Notes: generated from the sequence alone by a model not told the origin. A stretch of DNA of 64,000 bases from an uncultured Oscillibacter sp. (GCA_910578935.1 CAJTSM010000001.1:31-64030), one strand, 5' to 3'; counted from the stretch's first letter, positions 42,899 through 52,096 are shown. Made by a program: numbers and translations.

Positions 42899-42950
42899 TG
42901 ATTGAATTTGATTGACAATCATTGACTTTGATTGAATTTGGCGCTATTAT
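42899..42950 (+). promoter_or_regulatory. DeoR-type operator overlapping the sugar-alcohol promoter
   Basis: TGATTGA occurs at 42899, 42909 and 42929, with TCATTGA at 42919: four heptamers exactly 10 bases apart. They cover the promoter TTGACT (42922-42927), 17 bases, TATTAT (42945-42950). Binding of the adjacent DeoR-family protein would block RNA polymerase, the usual mode of repression for FruR-like regulators. Confidence 0.8.
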
Positions 42951-43003
42951 AAATAGGTCAACTCACAAAAGATCATTTTTAATCAAGAAGAGAGGGGTGA
43001 ATT

Positions 43004-43747
43004 ATGCTGGCTGAACAACGCGCGGAACGGATTCTCAAAGAACTGGCCCAGAGGCGAGCCGCCACGGTAGCGGATCTCTGCCAAGTGACAGGCGCTTCCG
43101 AGGCCACAATCCGGCGGGACCTAAACGCGCTGGCCAAGCAGGGAAAACTGAGTAAAGTCCATGGCGGCGCCATGCTGATGAACGCGGAATTTCACAGCGA
43201 GGAGCTGGACATGGAAACCAAACGGCAGCTCTATACCGGGGAAAAGGACCGGATCGCCCAGTACGCCGCCGGGCTGATTGGGGACGACGACGTGGTCTTT
43301 TTGGACGCGGGCACCACGGTTCTGCGCATGGCGGAACATTTGAGGGCCTCCAAGGCTTTGTTCTTAACCAACAGTATTGAATGTGCCTGCCGCCTGATGG
43401 AGCGGAATCTCCAAACCCATGTGCTGGGCGGAATGCTCAAAGCGGGCACGATGGCCCTGATCGGCGCGGAAACCCTGGCCGCCCTAAGGCGGTATAATTT
43501 CACAAAAGCCTTCCTGGGGGCCAATGGTGTCACCATCGCTCAAGGCTTTACCACACCGGACCCGGAAGAGGCGGCGGTAAAGGCCCTGGCGGCAGAGCGG
43601 GCCCAGGAGGTCTGCGTGCTGGCAGACTCCAGCAAATTCGGACAGGTGACGGCAGCGGTGATATTCCCCATTGATGCCGCCTGTGTCATCACGGATCATC
43701 TGCCGGACCGGCGGTATCGGGACTACACAGATGTCAGGGAGGTGTAA
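43004..43747 (+). CDS. fruR: DeoR-family sugar regulator (FruR-like)
   Basis: A 247-residue repressor. The N-terminal winged helix (1-57, LAEQRAERILKELAQRRAAT to ASEATIRRDLNALAKQGKLSKVHGGAML) is the DeoR signature. The C-terminal domain binds a sugar phosphate (DDVVFLDAGTTVLRMAEHL; TNSIECACRLM; GANGVTIAQGFTTPDPEEAAVK). It is the first gene of the operon, 2 bases before the phosphofructokinase gene, and four operator repeats overlap its promoter, implying autoregulation. The inducer is probably fructose 1-phosphate or a related phosphate; this is inferred from the neighbours. Confidence 0.9.
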   Translation: MLAEQRAERILKELAQRRAATVADLCQVTGASEATIRRDLNALAKQGKLSKVHGGAMLMNAEFHSEELDMETKRQLYTGEKDRIAQYAAGLIGDDDVVFLDAGTTVLRMAEHLRASKALFLTNSIECACRLMERNLQTHVLGGMLKAGTMALIGAETLAALRRYNFTKAFLGANGVTIAQGFTTPDPEEAAVKALAAERAQEVCVLADSSKFGQVTAAVIFPIDAACVITDHLPDRRYRDYTDVREV

Positions 43748-43749
43748 AC

Positions 43750-44661
43750 ATGGTCTATACGGTAACGCTGAACCCGGCTCTGGACTATGAGGTCCTGGTA
43801 GACGGCTTCCGTGCCGGAGGCCTGAACCGCACCAGCCGGGAGCACATGCACTTTGGCGGCAAGGGCGTCAATGTCTCCACGGTGCTGCACCATCTGGGCG
43901 TAGAAACCACAGCCTTGGGTTTTGTGGCCGGATTCACCGGCAAAGCTCTGGAAGACGGCCTGAAAGCAAACGGCATCCGGACGGACTTCGTCTGGCTGGA
44001 GGAAGGTCTGACCCGGGTCAACGTCAAGATCCGCTCCGGCGGAGGCGGAGGCGAAACCGAGATCAACAGTCAAGGCCCCGTGATTCCCGCCCCGGCCATG
44101 GCGGCCCTCCTGCAAAAGCTGGACCGTCTGGAGGCGGGCGACGTGCTGGTTCTGGCCGGGTCCCTGCCCGCAGGGCTGCCTGGCGACGCATACCAAACTA
44201 TTCTAGCCCGTGTGAAGGGCCGGGGCGTTCTGACGGCGGTGGATGCCGCCAGGGATGTTCTCCGGGGCGTTCTCCCCTGCCGTCCCTTTTTGATCAAGCC
44301 CAACAGCGCCGAACTGGGAGAGCTCTTTGGGAAAAACTCTCTTTCAGCAGAGGAAACTCTCTCCTGCGCCAAGAGCCTCCAGGAACAAGGCGCAAGAAAC
44401 ATTCTGGTTTCTATGGCTGGAGACGGCTCCCTGCTGTTAGACGAAACCGGCGTATGCCGCCGCCTGGGGGTGCCCCCAGGCACAGCCCGCCACACCGTAG
44501 GAGCTGGAGACTCCATGGTGGCTGGGTTCATAGCCGGATGGCTGTCCAGCCGGGACTACGCCGCCGCCCACCGCATGGGGGCCGCTGCCGGGTCCGCCAC
44601 CGCCTTTTCCGACGGGCTGGCCACCGGAGAGGAAATCCGGGCCCTGCTGCCGGCGTTTTGA
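43750..44661 (+). CDS. fruK: 1-phosphofructokinase family hexose kinase
   Basis: A 303-residue PfkB-family kinase. The N-terminal VYTVTLNPALDYEVLV and FGGKGVNVSTVLHHLG are typical of 1-phosphofructokinase/tagatose-6-phosphate kinases, and the catalytic Asp is in the ATP-binding motif HTVGAGDSMVAGF. It most likely converts fructose 1-phosphate (or a sorbose/tagatose phosphate) to the bisphosphate. It starts 2 bases after the regulator gene, so the two are coupled. The PTS gene follows after 86 bases containing a small GGAGCGGT/ACCGCTCC hairpin. Confidence 0.9.
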   Translation: MVYTVTLNPALDYEVLVDGFRAGGLNRTSREHMHFGGKGVNVSTVLHHLGVETTALGFVAGFTGKALEDGLKANGIRTDFVWLEEGLTRVNVKIRSGGGGGETEINSQGPVIPAPAMAALLQKLDRLEAGDVLVLAGSLPAGLPGDAYQTILARVKGRGVLTAVDAARDVLRGVLPCRPFLIKPNSAELGELFGKNSLSAEETLSCAKSLQEQGARNILVSMAGDGSLLLDETGVCRRLGVPPGTARHTVGAGDSMVAGFIAGWLSSRDYAAAHRMGAAAGSATAFSDGLATGEEIRALLPAF

Positions 44662-44747
44662 CCCTGTATTTCTGCGTTTTTCCTTTGCAGGGAGCGGTAT
44701 ACCGCTCCTTAATCCCCTAACATAATGAAGAGAAAGGACGTTTATCC

Positions 44748-46637
44748 ATGAAAGAACGCGTTCAAAAATTCGGACGGTTCCTCAGCGGCATGGTCATGCC
44801 GAACATCGGAGCCTTCATCGCCTGGGGCCTCATTGCCGCCCTGTTCATCCCCGACGGCTGGCTGGGCAAATGGGGCCCTGCCGCCACCATCAACACCATG
44901 GTGGGCCCCATGCTCTCCTATCTCCTGCCCATCCTGATCGGCTATACCGGCGGCAAGGCCGTGGGCGGACAAAAGGGCGCCGTCACCGGCGCGCTGGCCA
45001 CTCTGGGCGCCATTGCCTCCACGGACAGCACCATGTTCATCGGAGCCATGATCTGCGGCCCCTTGGGCGGCTGGTGCATCAAAAAGTTTGACAAAGCCAT
45101 GGAAGGCCACATTCCCGCCGGCTTCGAGATGGTGGTCAACAACTTCTCCGTGGGCATCATCGGCGGCATCCTGGCGGTGCTGTCCATCTTCATCATCGGT
45201 CCCACCTGCGTGAAAATTACCGACGTCCTGGGCGCGGGCGTGGGCCTGCTGGTGAACAACGGCCTGCTGCCTCTCACCGCTATCCTGGTAGAACCCGCCA
45301 AGGTGCTCTTCCTGAACAACGCCATCAACCACGGCGTCTTCACTCCCATCGGCACCCAAGAGGCCATGGAGATGGGCAAGTCCATCCTCTTTATGATCGA
45401 GTCCAACCCCGGGCCGGGCCTTGGCCTCCTGCTGGCCTACTGCGTGGCGGGCAAGGGCGAAACCCGCTCCTCCGCCGGCGCCGCCGCCGTCATCCAGTTC
45501 GTGGGCGGCATCCACGAGATCTACTTCCCCTATGTCCTCATGAACCCCATTGTGATCCTGGGCCCCATGGTCGGCAACATCGTGGGCATCTTCACCCTGT
45601 CCGTCCTGAAGGGCGGCTTGGTGGCCGCGGCCTCTCCCGGCAGCATCATCGCCGAAATGCTCATGACCCCCAAGGGCGGGTACTTCGCCAACATCGCGGG
45701 CATCGGCATCGCCGCCGTGGTCAGCTTCCTCATTTCCGTCTTTTTGCTGAAGTTCTTCGGCAAGGACGCAAGCCTGGAAGAGGCCCAGGCCCAAGTGGCT
45801 GCCAGCAAGGCCGCCTCCAAGGGTCAGGCCATCCCCGCCGCTTCCTCCGGTGCCTCCGTCTCCGCCGCGGACGTGAAGAAAATCGTCTTCGCCTGCGACG
45901 CGGGCATGGGCTCCTCCGCCATGGGCGCCACCATGGTCCGGAACAAATTGAAGGACGCGGGCATCACCGATATTGAGGTCATTCACTACCCCGTGGGCGA
46001 AATTCCCGGCGACTGCCAGATCGTCGTCACCCACCACGAACTCTCCGGCCGGGCCGCCCAGCGGGCTCCTCAGGCCCGAATCATCCCCATCAAGAACTTC
46101 ATGGGCGCGCCGGAGTACAATACCCTGGTGCAGGAGCTGCTGGACGCCCGGAAGGGCGGTTTCACCCCCGCTCCCGCCGCTGTTGAAGAGGAGAAACCCG
46201 TCTCCGGTCCCATCCTGCTGGAAAAGAAGAACATCATCCTAAATTGCAAGCCCGTCAGTCCTGAGGAGGCCATCAAGGCCGTGGGCAAGCGGATGGTGGA
46301 AAGCGGCTATGTGGAAGAGGCCTATATTCAGGGCATGCTGGACCGGGAAGAAAGTTTCTCCGTGGCCATCGGCAGCCACGTGGCCATCCCCCACGGTACC
46401 GAGGAATCCCGGAAGGCCATCAAGAAAACCGGACTGATCGTCATGACCTATCCTGAAGGTATCCAGTGGGGCGACGAAACCGTCCGCCTGGTGGTGGGCA
46501 TCGCCTCCACCGGCGAAGACCACCTGGGCATCCTGGGCAAGATCGTCGAAGTGGCCGAAACCGAAGAGGATACCGACGCCCTGGTGGACAACGCCAGCGT
46601 GGACCAGCTCTACAAGCTGCTAAACGGCTTGGAGTAA
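44748..46637 (+). CDS. mtlA: Mannitol-type PTS permease EIICBA
   Basis: A 629-residue membrane permease that imports and phosphorylates mannitol. The EIIC membrane domain (1-345) starts GRFLSGMVMPNIGAFIAWGLIAALFIP and has GGIHEIYFPYVLM. The EIIB domain carries the phosphorylated Cys383 in FACDAGMGSSAMGA. The EIIA domain carries the phospho-His549 in GSHVAIPHGTEE. The single-chain C-B-A order and length match MtlA of enteric bacteria (637 aa). The regulator and kinase upstream suggest that it may also handle fructose- or sorbose-like hexitols. The ATG at 44748 follows AGAAAGGACG. Confidence 0.93.
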   Translation: MKERVQKFGRFLSGMVMPNIGAFIAWGLIAALFIPDGWLGKWGPAATINTMVGPMLSYLLPILIGYTGGKAVGGQKGAVTGALATLGAIASTDSTMFIGAMICGPLGGWCIKKFDKAMEGHIPAGFEMVVNNFSVGIIGGILAVLSIFIIGPTCVKITDVLGAGVGLLVNNGLLPLTAILVEPAKVLFLNNAINHGVFTPIGTQEAMEMGKSILFMIESNPGPGLGLLLAYCVAGKGETRSSAGAAAVIQFVGGIHEIYFPYVLMNPIVILGPMVGNIVGIFTLSVLKGGLVAAASPGSIIAEMLMTPKGGYFANIAGIGIAAVVSFLISVFLLKFFGKDASLEEAQAQVAASKAASKGQAIPAASSGASVSAADVKKIVFACDAGMGSSAMGATMVRNKLKDAGITDIEVIHYPVGEIPGDCQIVVTHHELSGRAAQRAPQARIIPIKNFMGAPEYNTLVQELLDARKGGFTPAPAAVEEEKPVSGPILLEKKNIILNCKPVSPEEAIKAVGKRMVESGYVEEAYIQGMLDREESFSVAIGSHVAIPHGTEESRKAIKKTGLIVMTYPEGIQWGDETVRLVVGIASTGEDHLGILGKIVEVAETEEDTDALVDNASVDQLYKLLNGLE

Positions 46638-46642
46638 ATCCC

Positions 46643-47905
46643 ATGCGGTCAAAGGGTGTGCGTCTCTACGGCGCCTATGACATCCGCCTGGAGGAGTTCG
46701 ACCTGCCGGACATCCGGGACGACGAGATTCTGGTCCGAGTCATGAGCGACAGCATCTGCATGTCCACCTACAAGCTGCTGGTTCAGGGCAAGGCCCACAA
46801 GCGCTGTCCCGCAAATGTGGACACACACCCCGTCATGATCGGTCACGAATTCGCCGGCGATATTATCAAGGTCGGGAAAAAATGGCTGGGCGAATTTGCT
46901 CCCGGAGAGAAGTTCGCCCAGCAGCCCGCCCTGAATTATAAGGGAAGTCTGGCTTCCCCCGGGTATTCCTATGAATACTTCGGCGGGGCATGCACCTACT
47001 GCATCGTCCCGCCGGAGGTGATGGAGCTGGGTTATCTGCTCCACTACGACGGGGAGAGCTATTTCGAAGCCAGTCTGGGAGAACCTATGAGCTGCGTGGT
47101 GGGCGGCTACCGCGGAAGCTACCACACCAGCCGCCACAGCCATGAGCACATCATGGGCATCAAGGAGGGAGGCAGCCTCCTCATTATGGGGGGCTGCGGA
47201 CCCATGGGTCTGGGAGCCATTGAGTACTCGATGACCCTGGAGAAAAAGCCCGCCTTGATCGTGGTGACGGATTTGTCCGGCGAGCGCATTGCCCGGGCCC
47301 GGCATCTGATTCCCGAGTCCATGGCCGCCGCCCGCGGCATCCGGCTGGTCTATGTCAACCCCGGCGAGTGCACCGACGAATTCGCGGAATTGATGTCCTT
47401 CACCGGAGGAAAAGGATACGACGACATCTTTATCTACAACGCCATCCGCTCCCTGGCGGAGATGGGGGACCGGCTTTTAGGTTACGACGGGTGCATGAAT
47501 TTTTTCTCCGGCCCTACGGACCAGGCATTTTCCGCCAACATCAACCTATACAACTGCCATTACTCATCCACCCATATTATCGGCACAACCGGAGGCACCA
47601 CTGGCGACCTCAAAGAGTCCATCCGCCTGGCCGCAGAGGGAAAGATCCGCCCCGCCGTCATGGTCACTCATATAGGCGGCATGGATTCCATTGTGGAAAC
47701 CACAAAAAATCTTCCCAACCTCCCCGGGGGAAAAAAGCTGACCTATACTCAATTTGACATGCCTCTCACCGCTATTGAGGACTTTCGGGAAAAGGGGAAG
47801 AAAGACCCGTTGTTTGCCCGCCTGGCGGATTGCTGCGACGCACACGGCAGCCTTTGGAGCTCCGAAGCTGAAAAAATCCTCTTTACGCATTTCGGCATAG
47901 TTTAA
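46643..47905 (+). CDS. sorE: Zinc-type dehydrogenase, L-sorbose-1-phosphate reductase-like
   Basis: A 420-residue member of the medium-chain dehydrogenase superfamily. It begins MRSKGVRLYGAYDIRLEEFD and has the GHE motif HPVMIGHEFAGDI and a nucleotide loop GGSLLIMGGCGPMGLGAIEY. The long C-terminal half with FSGPTDQAFSANINLYNCHY resembles SorE, which reduces L-sorbose 1-phosphate to glucitol 6-phosphate. It is placed 5 bases behind the PTS gene, so it probably acts on the imported phosphorylated sugar. True mannitol-1-phosphate dehydrogenase is encoded elsewhere (52190), so this enzyme adds a second substrate. Substrate call is moderate. Confidence 0.72.
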   Translation: MRSKGVRLYGAYDIRLEEFDLPDIRDDEILVRVMSDSICMSTYKLLVQGKAHKRCPANVDTHPVMIGHEFAGDIIKVGKKWLGEFAPGEKFAQQPALNYKGSLASPGYSYEYFGGACTYCIVPPEVMELGYLLHYDGESYFEASLGEPMSCVVGGYRGSYHTSRHSHEHIMGIKEGGSLLIMGGCGPMGLGAIEYSMTLEKKPALIVVTDLSGERIARARHLIPESMAAARGIRLVYVNPGECTDEFAELMSFTGGKGYDDIFIYNAIRSLAEMGDRLLGYDGCMNFFSGPTDQAFSANINLYNCHYSSTHIIGTTGGTTGDLKESIRLAAEGKIRPAVMVTHIGGMDSIVETTKNLPNLPGGKKLTYTQFDMPLTAIEDFREKGKKDPLFARLADCCDAHGSLWSSEAEKILFTHFGIV

Positions 47906-47920
47906 TCCTCCCTCAAAAAA

Positions 47921-47958
47921 CGGCAGCCGGACCTCACGGCTGTGAGGTCCGGCTGCCG
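47921..47958. terminator. Bidirectional terminator between the PTS operon and glmS
   Basis: A perfect 17-bp stem, CGGCAGCCGGACCTCAC/GTGAGGTCCGGCTGCCG, with a 4-base loop; A residues precede it and the genes converge on it. Confidence 0.88.
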
Positions 47959-47967
47959 TTAGTTCAG

Positions 47968-49806
47968 TTATTCTACAGTCACCGACTTGGCCAGATTTCT
48001 CGGCTTGTCGATGTCGCAGCCCCTTTGCAGAGCCACGTAGTAGGCAAACAGCTGCAAGGGCACTATGGACAGGGACGGCTGGAGCAGAGGGTGGGTTTCC
48101 GGCACCGCAATCACCGCATCGGCGGTCTTTGCCATCCGCTCCCGGAGGCTCTCCGTAGTGACGGCCAGCACCGTGGCCCCCCGGGCCTTCACCTCCACCA
48201 CGTTGCTCATAGCCTTTTCGAAGAGGGCGGCATGGGTCCCAAGGGCCACTACCAGCGTTCCCGGCTCAATGAGGGAGATGGTTCCATGTTTCAGCTCCCC
48301 GGAAGCGTAGGCCTCCGAATGGATGTAGCTGATCTCCTTCAACTTCAAGGACCCCTCCAGGCCCATGGCGTAGTCCAGATTCCGGCCGATGAAGAAAATG
48401 CTGTCGTGGTTAAAAAAGCGGGAGGCAAAATATTTCGTGTCTTCGAAATCCGCGAGATACATTTTCATCTTCTCCGGAAGAGCCTGGAGCTCCGTCAGAA
48501 GAGCGTCGTATTCGCTCTTTTCCACCGTTCCCAGCAGGTCCGCCAAATACAGTCCCACCAGATTCAGCGCCGCCAATTGAGTGGAATAGCCCTTGCTAGT
48601 GGCCACAGCGATCTCCGGCCCCGCCCAGGTGTAGAACACGTCGTCCGCCTCCCGGGCAATGGAACTGCCCACCACGTTGCAGATGGCCAGGGTCCGGCCC
48701 CCCAGCCGCTTGGCTTCCCGAAGGGCGGCCATGGTGTCCAGGGTTTCTCCGGACTGGCTGATGGCAATGACCAAGGTATGGGCATCCACCAGGGGCTGGC
48801 TGTACCGGAATTCCGAAGCCAGCACCACCTCCACCGGGCGGCGGAGCAGCCGCTCCCAGGTGTATTTTCCCACCACGCCCGCATGATAGGCGGAACCGCA
48901 GGCAATCATGTAAATATGGGAAATGCTTTTCGCATCCTCCACCGTCAGGCGGATGTCATCCAGCACCACCCGGTCCTCCCGGATGCGGGGTGAAATGGTC
49001 TTTTGCAGAGCCTCCGGCTGCTCCAGGATCTCCTTGAACATAAAGTGGGGATAGCCTCCCTTTTCGGCAGAGGCGGCGTCCCAATCGATGCGGCTGTGTT
49101 CCTTCTCCAGGGGGTTCAGTTCGTCGTCAAACACGTCCACGCTCTGAGCCGTCAGCACGGCGATTTCCCCGTCGTTCATGTAAGCCACGTCCCGGGTGTG
49201 CCGGATGATGGCCGTGGCGTCGGAGGCAATGAAATTCTCTCCCTCCCCGAAACCGATGATGAGGGGGCTGTCCTTCCGGGCCGCGATCAGAGCGTTGGGG
49301 TAGTCGGAACAGATGATGCCAAAGGCGTAGGAACCCTCAATGCGCCGCAGGCACCGGCCCACGGCCTCCAGCATGTTTCCGCACTCCCGGTAGTGGAACT
49401 CCAGGAGGTGAGCCACCACCTCGGTGTCCGTCTCGGAGGTGAAGGCCACCCCCCGCCGGGTGAGGAGCTCCTTGAGTTCCAGGTAATTTTCAATAATGCC
49501 GTTATGTACCAGGGCGATTTTTCCGTCCCCGCTGACGTGGGGGTGGGCGTTCACGTCGTTGGGCTCCCCGTGGGTGGCCCAGCGGGTGTGTCCAATGCCC
49601 AGACTCCCCTCCAGATCCGCGCCCTCATGGGTCACGTCCGCCAGGACCTGTAAACGGCCCTTGGACTTGCGGACCTGGAGTCCCCTGGTTTCCGACCGGA
49701 CGGCGATGCCCGCCGAGTCATAGCCCCGGTACTCCATCTGCCGGAGGCCCTCCAACAGCACGGGGGCCGCCTGTTCGCGGCCTACAAAGCCTACAATTCC
49801 ACACAT
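47968..49806 (-). CDS. glmS: Glutamine:fructose-6-phosphate aminotransferase
   Basis: It makes glucosamine 6-phosphate from fructose 6-phosphate and glutamine, the entry to peptidoglycan amino sugars. It has 612 residues. The N-terminal nucleophile is Cys2 (MCGIVGFVG), with LEGLRQMEYRGYDSAGIAV and GHTRWATHG in the glutaminase domain. Two SIS domains follow (ISQSGETLDTMAALREAK; YASGELKHGTISLI) and the chain ends in the usual DKPRNLAKSVTVE. The ATG follows AGGAGGAAC. Expression is controlled by the ribozyme upstream, which senses the product. Confidence 0.97.
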   Translation of the reverse strand: MCGIVGFVGREQAAPVLLEGLRQMEYRGYDSAGIAVRSETRGLQVRKSKGRLQVLADVTHEGADLEGSLGIGHTRWATHGEPNDVNAHPHVSGDGKIALVHNGIIENYLELKELLTRRGVAFTSETDTEVVAHLLEFHYRECGNMLEAVGRCLRRIEGSYAFGIICSDYPNALIAARKDSPLIIGFGEGENFIASDATAIIRHTRDVAYMNDGEIAVLTAQSVDVFDDELNPLEKEHSRIDWDAASAEKGGYPHFMFKEILEQPEALQKTISPRIREDRVVLDDIRLTVEDAKSISHIYMIACGSAYHAGVVGKYTWERLLRRPVEVVLASEFRYSQPLVDAHTLVIAISQSGETLDTMAALREAKRLGGRTLAICNVVGSSIAREADDVFYTWAGPEIAVATSKGYSTQLAALNLVGLYLADLLGTVEKSEYDALLTELQALPEKMKMYLADFEDTKYFASRFFNHDSIFFIGRNLDYAMGLEGSLKLKEISYIHSEAYASGELKHGTISLIEPGTLVVALGTHAALFEKAMSNVVEVKARGATVLAVTTESLRERMAKTADAVIAVPETHPLLQPSLSIVPLQLFAYYVALQRGCDIDKPRNLAKSVTVE

Positions 49807-49869
49807 GGGAATATGTTCCTCCTAATCAGGCAAATTAAGAGGACAAATGCGCAGTCACTTGTCTCCTCA

Positions 49870-50048
49870 GAACGGTCACGGCCCTTCTGTTCCACGGTTG
49901 CCCGTGTATTTGTAAGCCGCGTCACGCGCCCGTCCAAAGCACGGAGGGGCATCCGCCGAATCCTTCGATTGCAGAGTCTCCCGTACGTCCCTGGAGTCTC
50001 TGACGCTCCCCTCACCTCGTTATCCGGCCGAAGCCGGCTCCTGGCGCT
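49870..50048 (-). ncRNA. glmS ribozyme (glucosamine-6-phosphate-dependent)
   Basis: The minus-strand leader contains the conserved core: AGCGCCAGG at the 5' end (cleavage expected between A50048 and G50047), ATAACGAGGTGAGG, then ATCGAAGGATTCGGCGGATG and CCCCTCCG. Cofactor binding triggers self-cleavage and mRNA decay, so glmS is shut off when glucosamine 6-phosphate is plentiful. It ends about 60 bases before the glmS start codon. Confidence 0.9.
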
Positions 50049-50114
50049 TTGATGGGTTTTGACCCATGGCCTCCTTTCACCTCTGCGGTTTGTACAGCCT
50101 TTCGGCCTTACTGC

Positions 50115-50143
50115 ATTATACGGAAACAGGTTCCAATTGTCAA
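50115..50143 (-). promoter_or_regulatory. glmS promoter
   Basis: On the minus strand TTGACA (50143-50138), 17 bases, TATAAT (50120-50115): a perfect consensus sigma-A promoter ahead of the ribozyme. Confidence 0.92.
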
Positions 50144-50168
50144 CCTGCCTTAGAAAGGGGCGGTATTT

Positions 50169-50517
50169 TTGGACAACTTTGACAGTGGATTTTGGGAAAC
50201 CCCTGGACAAGTTGCTCCTAGAGTCGGAAATTCTCATCGACCGGCCCAAGGAAACCCCTCATTCCAAATATCCCAATATCATCTACCCCCTTGACTACGG
50301 ATACTTAAAACGCACCGTCTCTATGGACGGTGGGGGCATTGACCTGTGGGCCGGGACCAGGGGGAAGTCCCTCGACGCTCTCGTCTGCACCGTGGACCCG
50401 CTGAAGCGGAAAGTGGAGATCAAACTCTTACTGGGCTGCACAGAGGCGGAAAAAGCCGCCGTCCTCCCATTCCACCGCCGGACCCTTCACATGGGCGCGC
50501 TCCTGGTCCGGAGGTAA
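50169..50517 (+). pseudogene. Inorganic pyrophosphatase-like small protein with an apparent frameshift
   Basis: The downstream frame encodes LDKLLLESEILIDRPKETPH, then KYPNIIYPLDYGYLKRT and MDGGGIDLW, a small (about 115-aa) protein of the inorganic pyrophosphatase-like group in Clostridia. No good start exists in that frame: only a TTG (50179) or GTG (50185) with poor spacing. A TTG at 50169, well placed behind AAAGGGGCGG, begins a second frame reading MDNFDSGFWET, the expected N-terminus. Removing one C from the CCCC run near 50203 would join the two as FWETLDKLLLESE. It is therefore either a frameshifted gene, a sequencing error or, less likely, ribosomal slippage. The metal-binding Asp pattern of true pyrophosphatases is incomplete. 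Confidence 0.65.
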
Positions 50518-50564
50518 GAGCAGCTTCACCCTCAAATTTTTACCAACTTTTTCCCCTCTGTGTC

Positions 50565-50593
50565 TTGCCGTCAACCTGCCGAAATGCTATACT
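50565..50593 (+). promoter_or_regulatory. pgi promoter
   Basis: TTGCCG, a 17-base spacer and TATACT, 67 bases before the start codon. Confidence 0.75.
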
Positions 50594-50660
50594 GGTTTCA
50601 GCTCCGCTTTTAGCGGGAAATCACAAAATTCATGAAACCTTACGGAAAGGAAGCTGCATC

Positions 50661-51998
50661 ATGCTCAACGTCAAATCCTTCCAGATCGAACACTTCATCC
50701 CCGCCAATTATCAGGACGCCGCCGCTCCCCGCCTGGCAGACGCTCAGGAAAAACTCCAAAAGCACACCGGCCTCGGCCGCGAGTTTACCGACTGGGTCCG
50801 TCTCCCCGTGGACTACGATAAAGAGGAGTTTGCCCGCATCCAGGCTGCGGCCAAGAAGATTCAGGGCGACTCTAAAGCCCTGGTAGTCATCGGCATCGGC
50901 GGCAGCTACCTGGGGGCTCGCGGCGTGGTAGAGTACCTCTGCTCCCCCAATTACAACCAGAAAAAAGGCAAGAAGACCCCGAATATCTATTTCGTGGGCA
51001 ACGGCCTGTCCTCCGACGCCATGCAGGAGGTTTTTGACCTGATCGGGGACGACGACTTCTCCGTCAATGTCATCTCCAAATCCGGCACAACTACCGAGCC
51101 CGCCGTGGCCTTCCGTTTCTTCCGGGACGCCTTGGAAAAGAAGTACGGGAAAGCCGGAGCCAAAGGACGCATCTACGCCACCACCGATAAGGTCCGGGGC
51201 GCCCTGAAATCCCTGGCCAACGAAGAGGGCTGGGAGAGCTTCGTGGTGCCCGACGGTGTGGGCGGCCGTTACTCCGTCCTCACCGCTGTGGGTCTGCTGC
51301 CCATCGCCGTGGCGGGCATCGACATTACCGAGCTCATGGGCGGCGCGGCCAAGATGATGAAGGTCTGTGAAACCGCCTCCTATGAAAACCCCGCCTGGAC
51401 TTACGCCGCCCTCCGGGACGCCCTGTATCAGAAAGGGTGGAGCATTGAGGTGCTGGCCTGCTATGACCCCGCTTTCCGCTTTATGCTGGAATGGTGGAAG
51501 CAGCTTTACGGTGAGAGTGAGGGTAAGGACGGCAAGGGCCTCTTCCCGGCCAGCGTGGAGTTCACCGCCGACCTCCACTCTATGGGCCAGTATATCCAAG
51601 CCGGACGGCGCATCATGTTCGAAACCGTAGTCCGCCTGGGGGCCTCCGAGCATCAGCTGCTGGTCCCCAAGGATGAAGTCAATGGCGACGGTCTGAACTT
51701 CCTGGCCGGGGAGTCTATGGACTATATCCGGGATAAGGCTATGGAGGGCACTTTGCTTGCCCACACTGAGGGCGGCGTGCCCAACGTCATTGTGGAAACC
51801 GACGGTAAAAGCGCCGATTCCCTGGGCCAGTTGATCTATTTCTTCGAGTACGCCTGCGGCCTGTCCGGCTACCTGCTGGAAGTCAATCCCTTCGACCAGC
51901 CCGGCGTGGAGGCCTATAAGAAGAACATGTTCGCCCTGCTGGGCAAGCCCGGCTATGAGGCGCAGAAGGCCGAGCTGGAGGCAAAGCTGGGCAAGTAA
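50661..51998 (+). CDS. pgi: Glucose-6-phosphate isomerase
   Basis: It interconverts glucose 6-phosphate and fructose 6-phosphate. It has 445 residues, the shorter bacterial form. The sugar-phosphate motifs are VIGIGGSYLGARGVVEYL, VISKSGTTTEPAVAFR, the catalytic Glu region EFTADLHSMGQYIQ and VNPFDQPGVEAYK. The ATG at 50661 follows GGAAAGGAAGC. It has its own promoter and lies between glmS and mtlD, the enzymes that use or make fructose 6-phosphate. Confidence 0.96.
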   Translation: MLNVKSFQIEHFIPANYQDAAAPRLADAQEKLQKHTGLGREFTDWVRLPVDYDKEEFARIQAAAKKIQGDSKALVVIGIGGSYLGARGVVEYLCSPNYNQKKGKKTPNIYFVGNGLSSDAMQEVFDLIGDDDFSVNVISKSGTTTEPAVAFRFFRDALEKKYGKAGAKGRIYATTDKVRGALKSLANEEGWESFVVPDGVGGRYSVLTAVGLLPIAVAGIDITELMGGAAKMMKVCETASYENPAWTYAALRDALYQKGWSIEVLACYDPAFRFMLEWWKQLYGESEGKDGKGLFPASVEFTADLHSMGQYIQAGRRIMFETVVRLGASEHQLLVPKDEVNGDGLNFLAGESMDYIRDKAMEGTLLAHTEGGVPNVIVETDGKSADSLGQLIYFFEYACGLSGYLLEVNPFDQPGVEAYKKNMFALLGKPGYEAQKAELEAKLGK

Positions 51999-52096
51999 CG
52001 CCTCATGGGGGAAACCGCTCCCTAAAGAGGTATTCAATCCGCTCCGGTGATCCGGCAGATGACCGGGCCGAAGCGGCGGCGCAGACTTTTCAAGCA

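Noticed and set aside
44742..46037. A 431-codon minus-strand frame opposite the PTS permease
   Set aside because: Gly/His/Asp-rich translation typical of an antisense shadow of a GC-rich membrane-protein gene.
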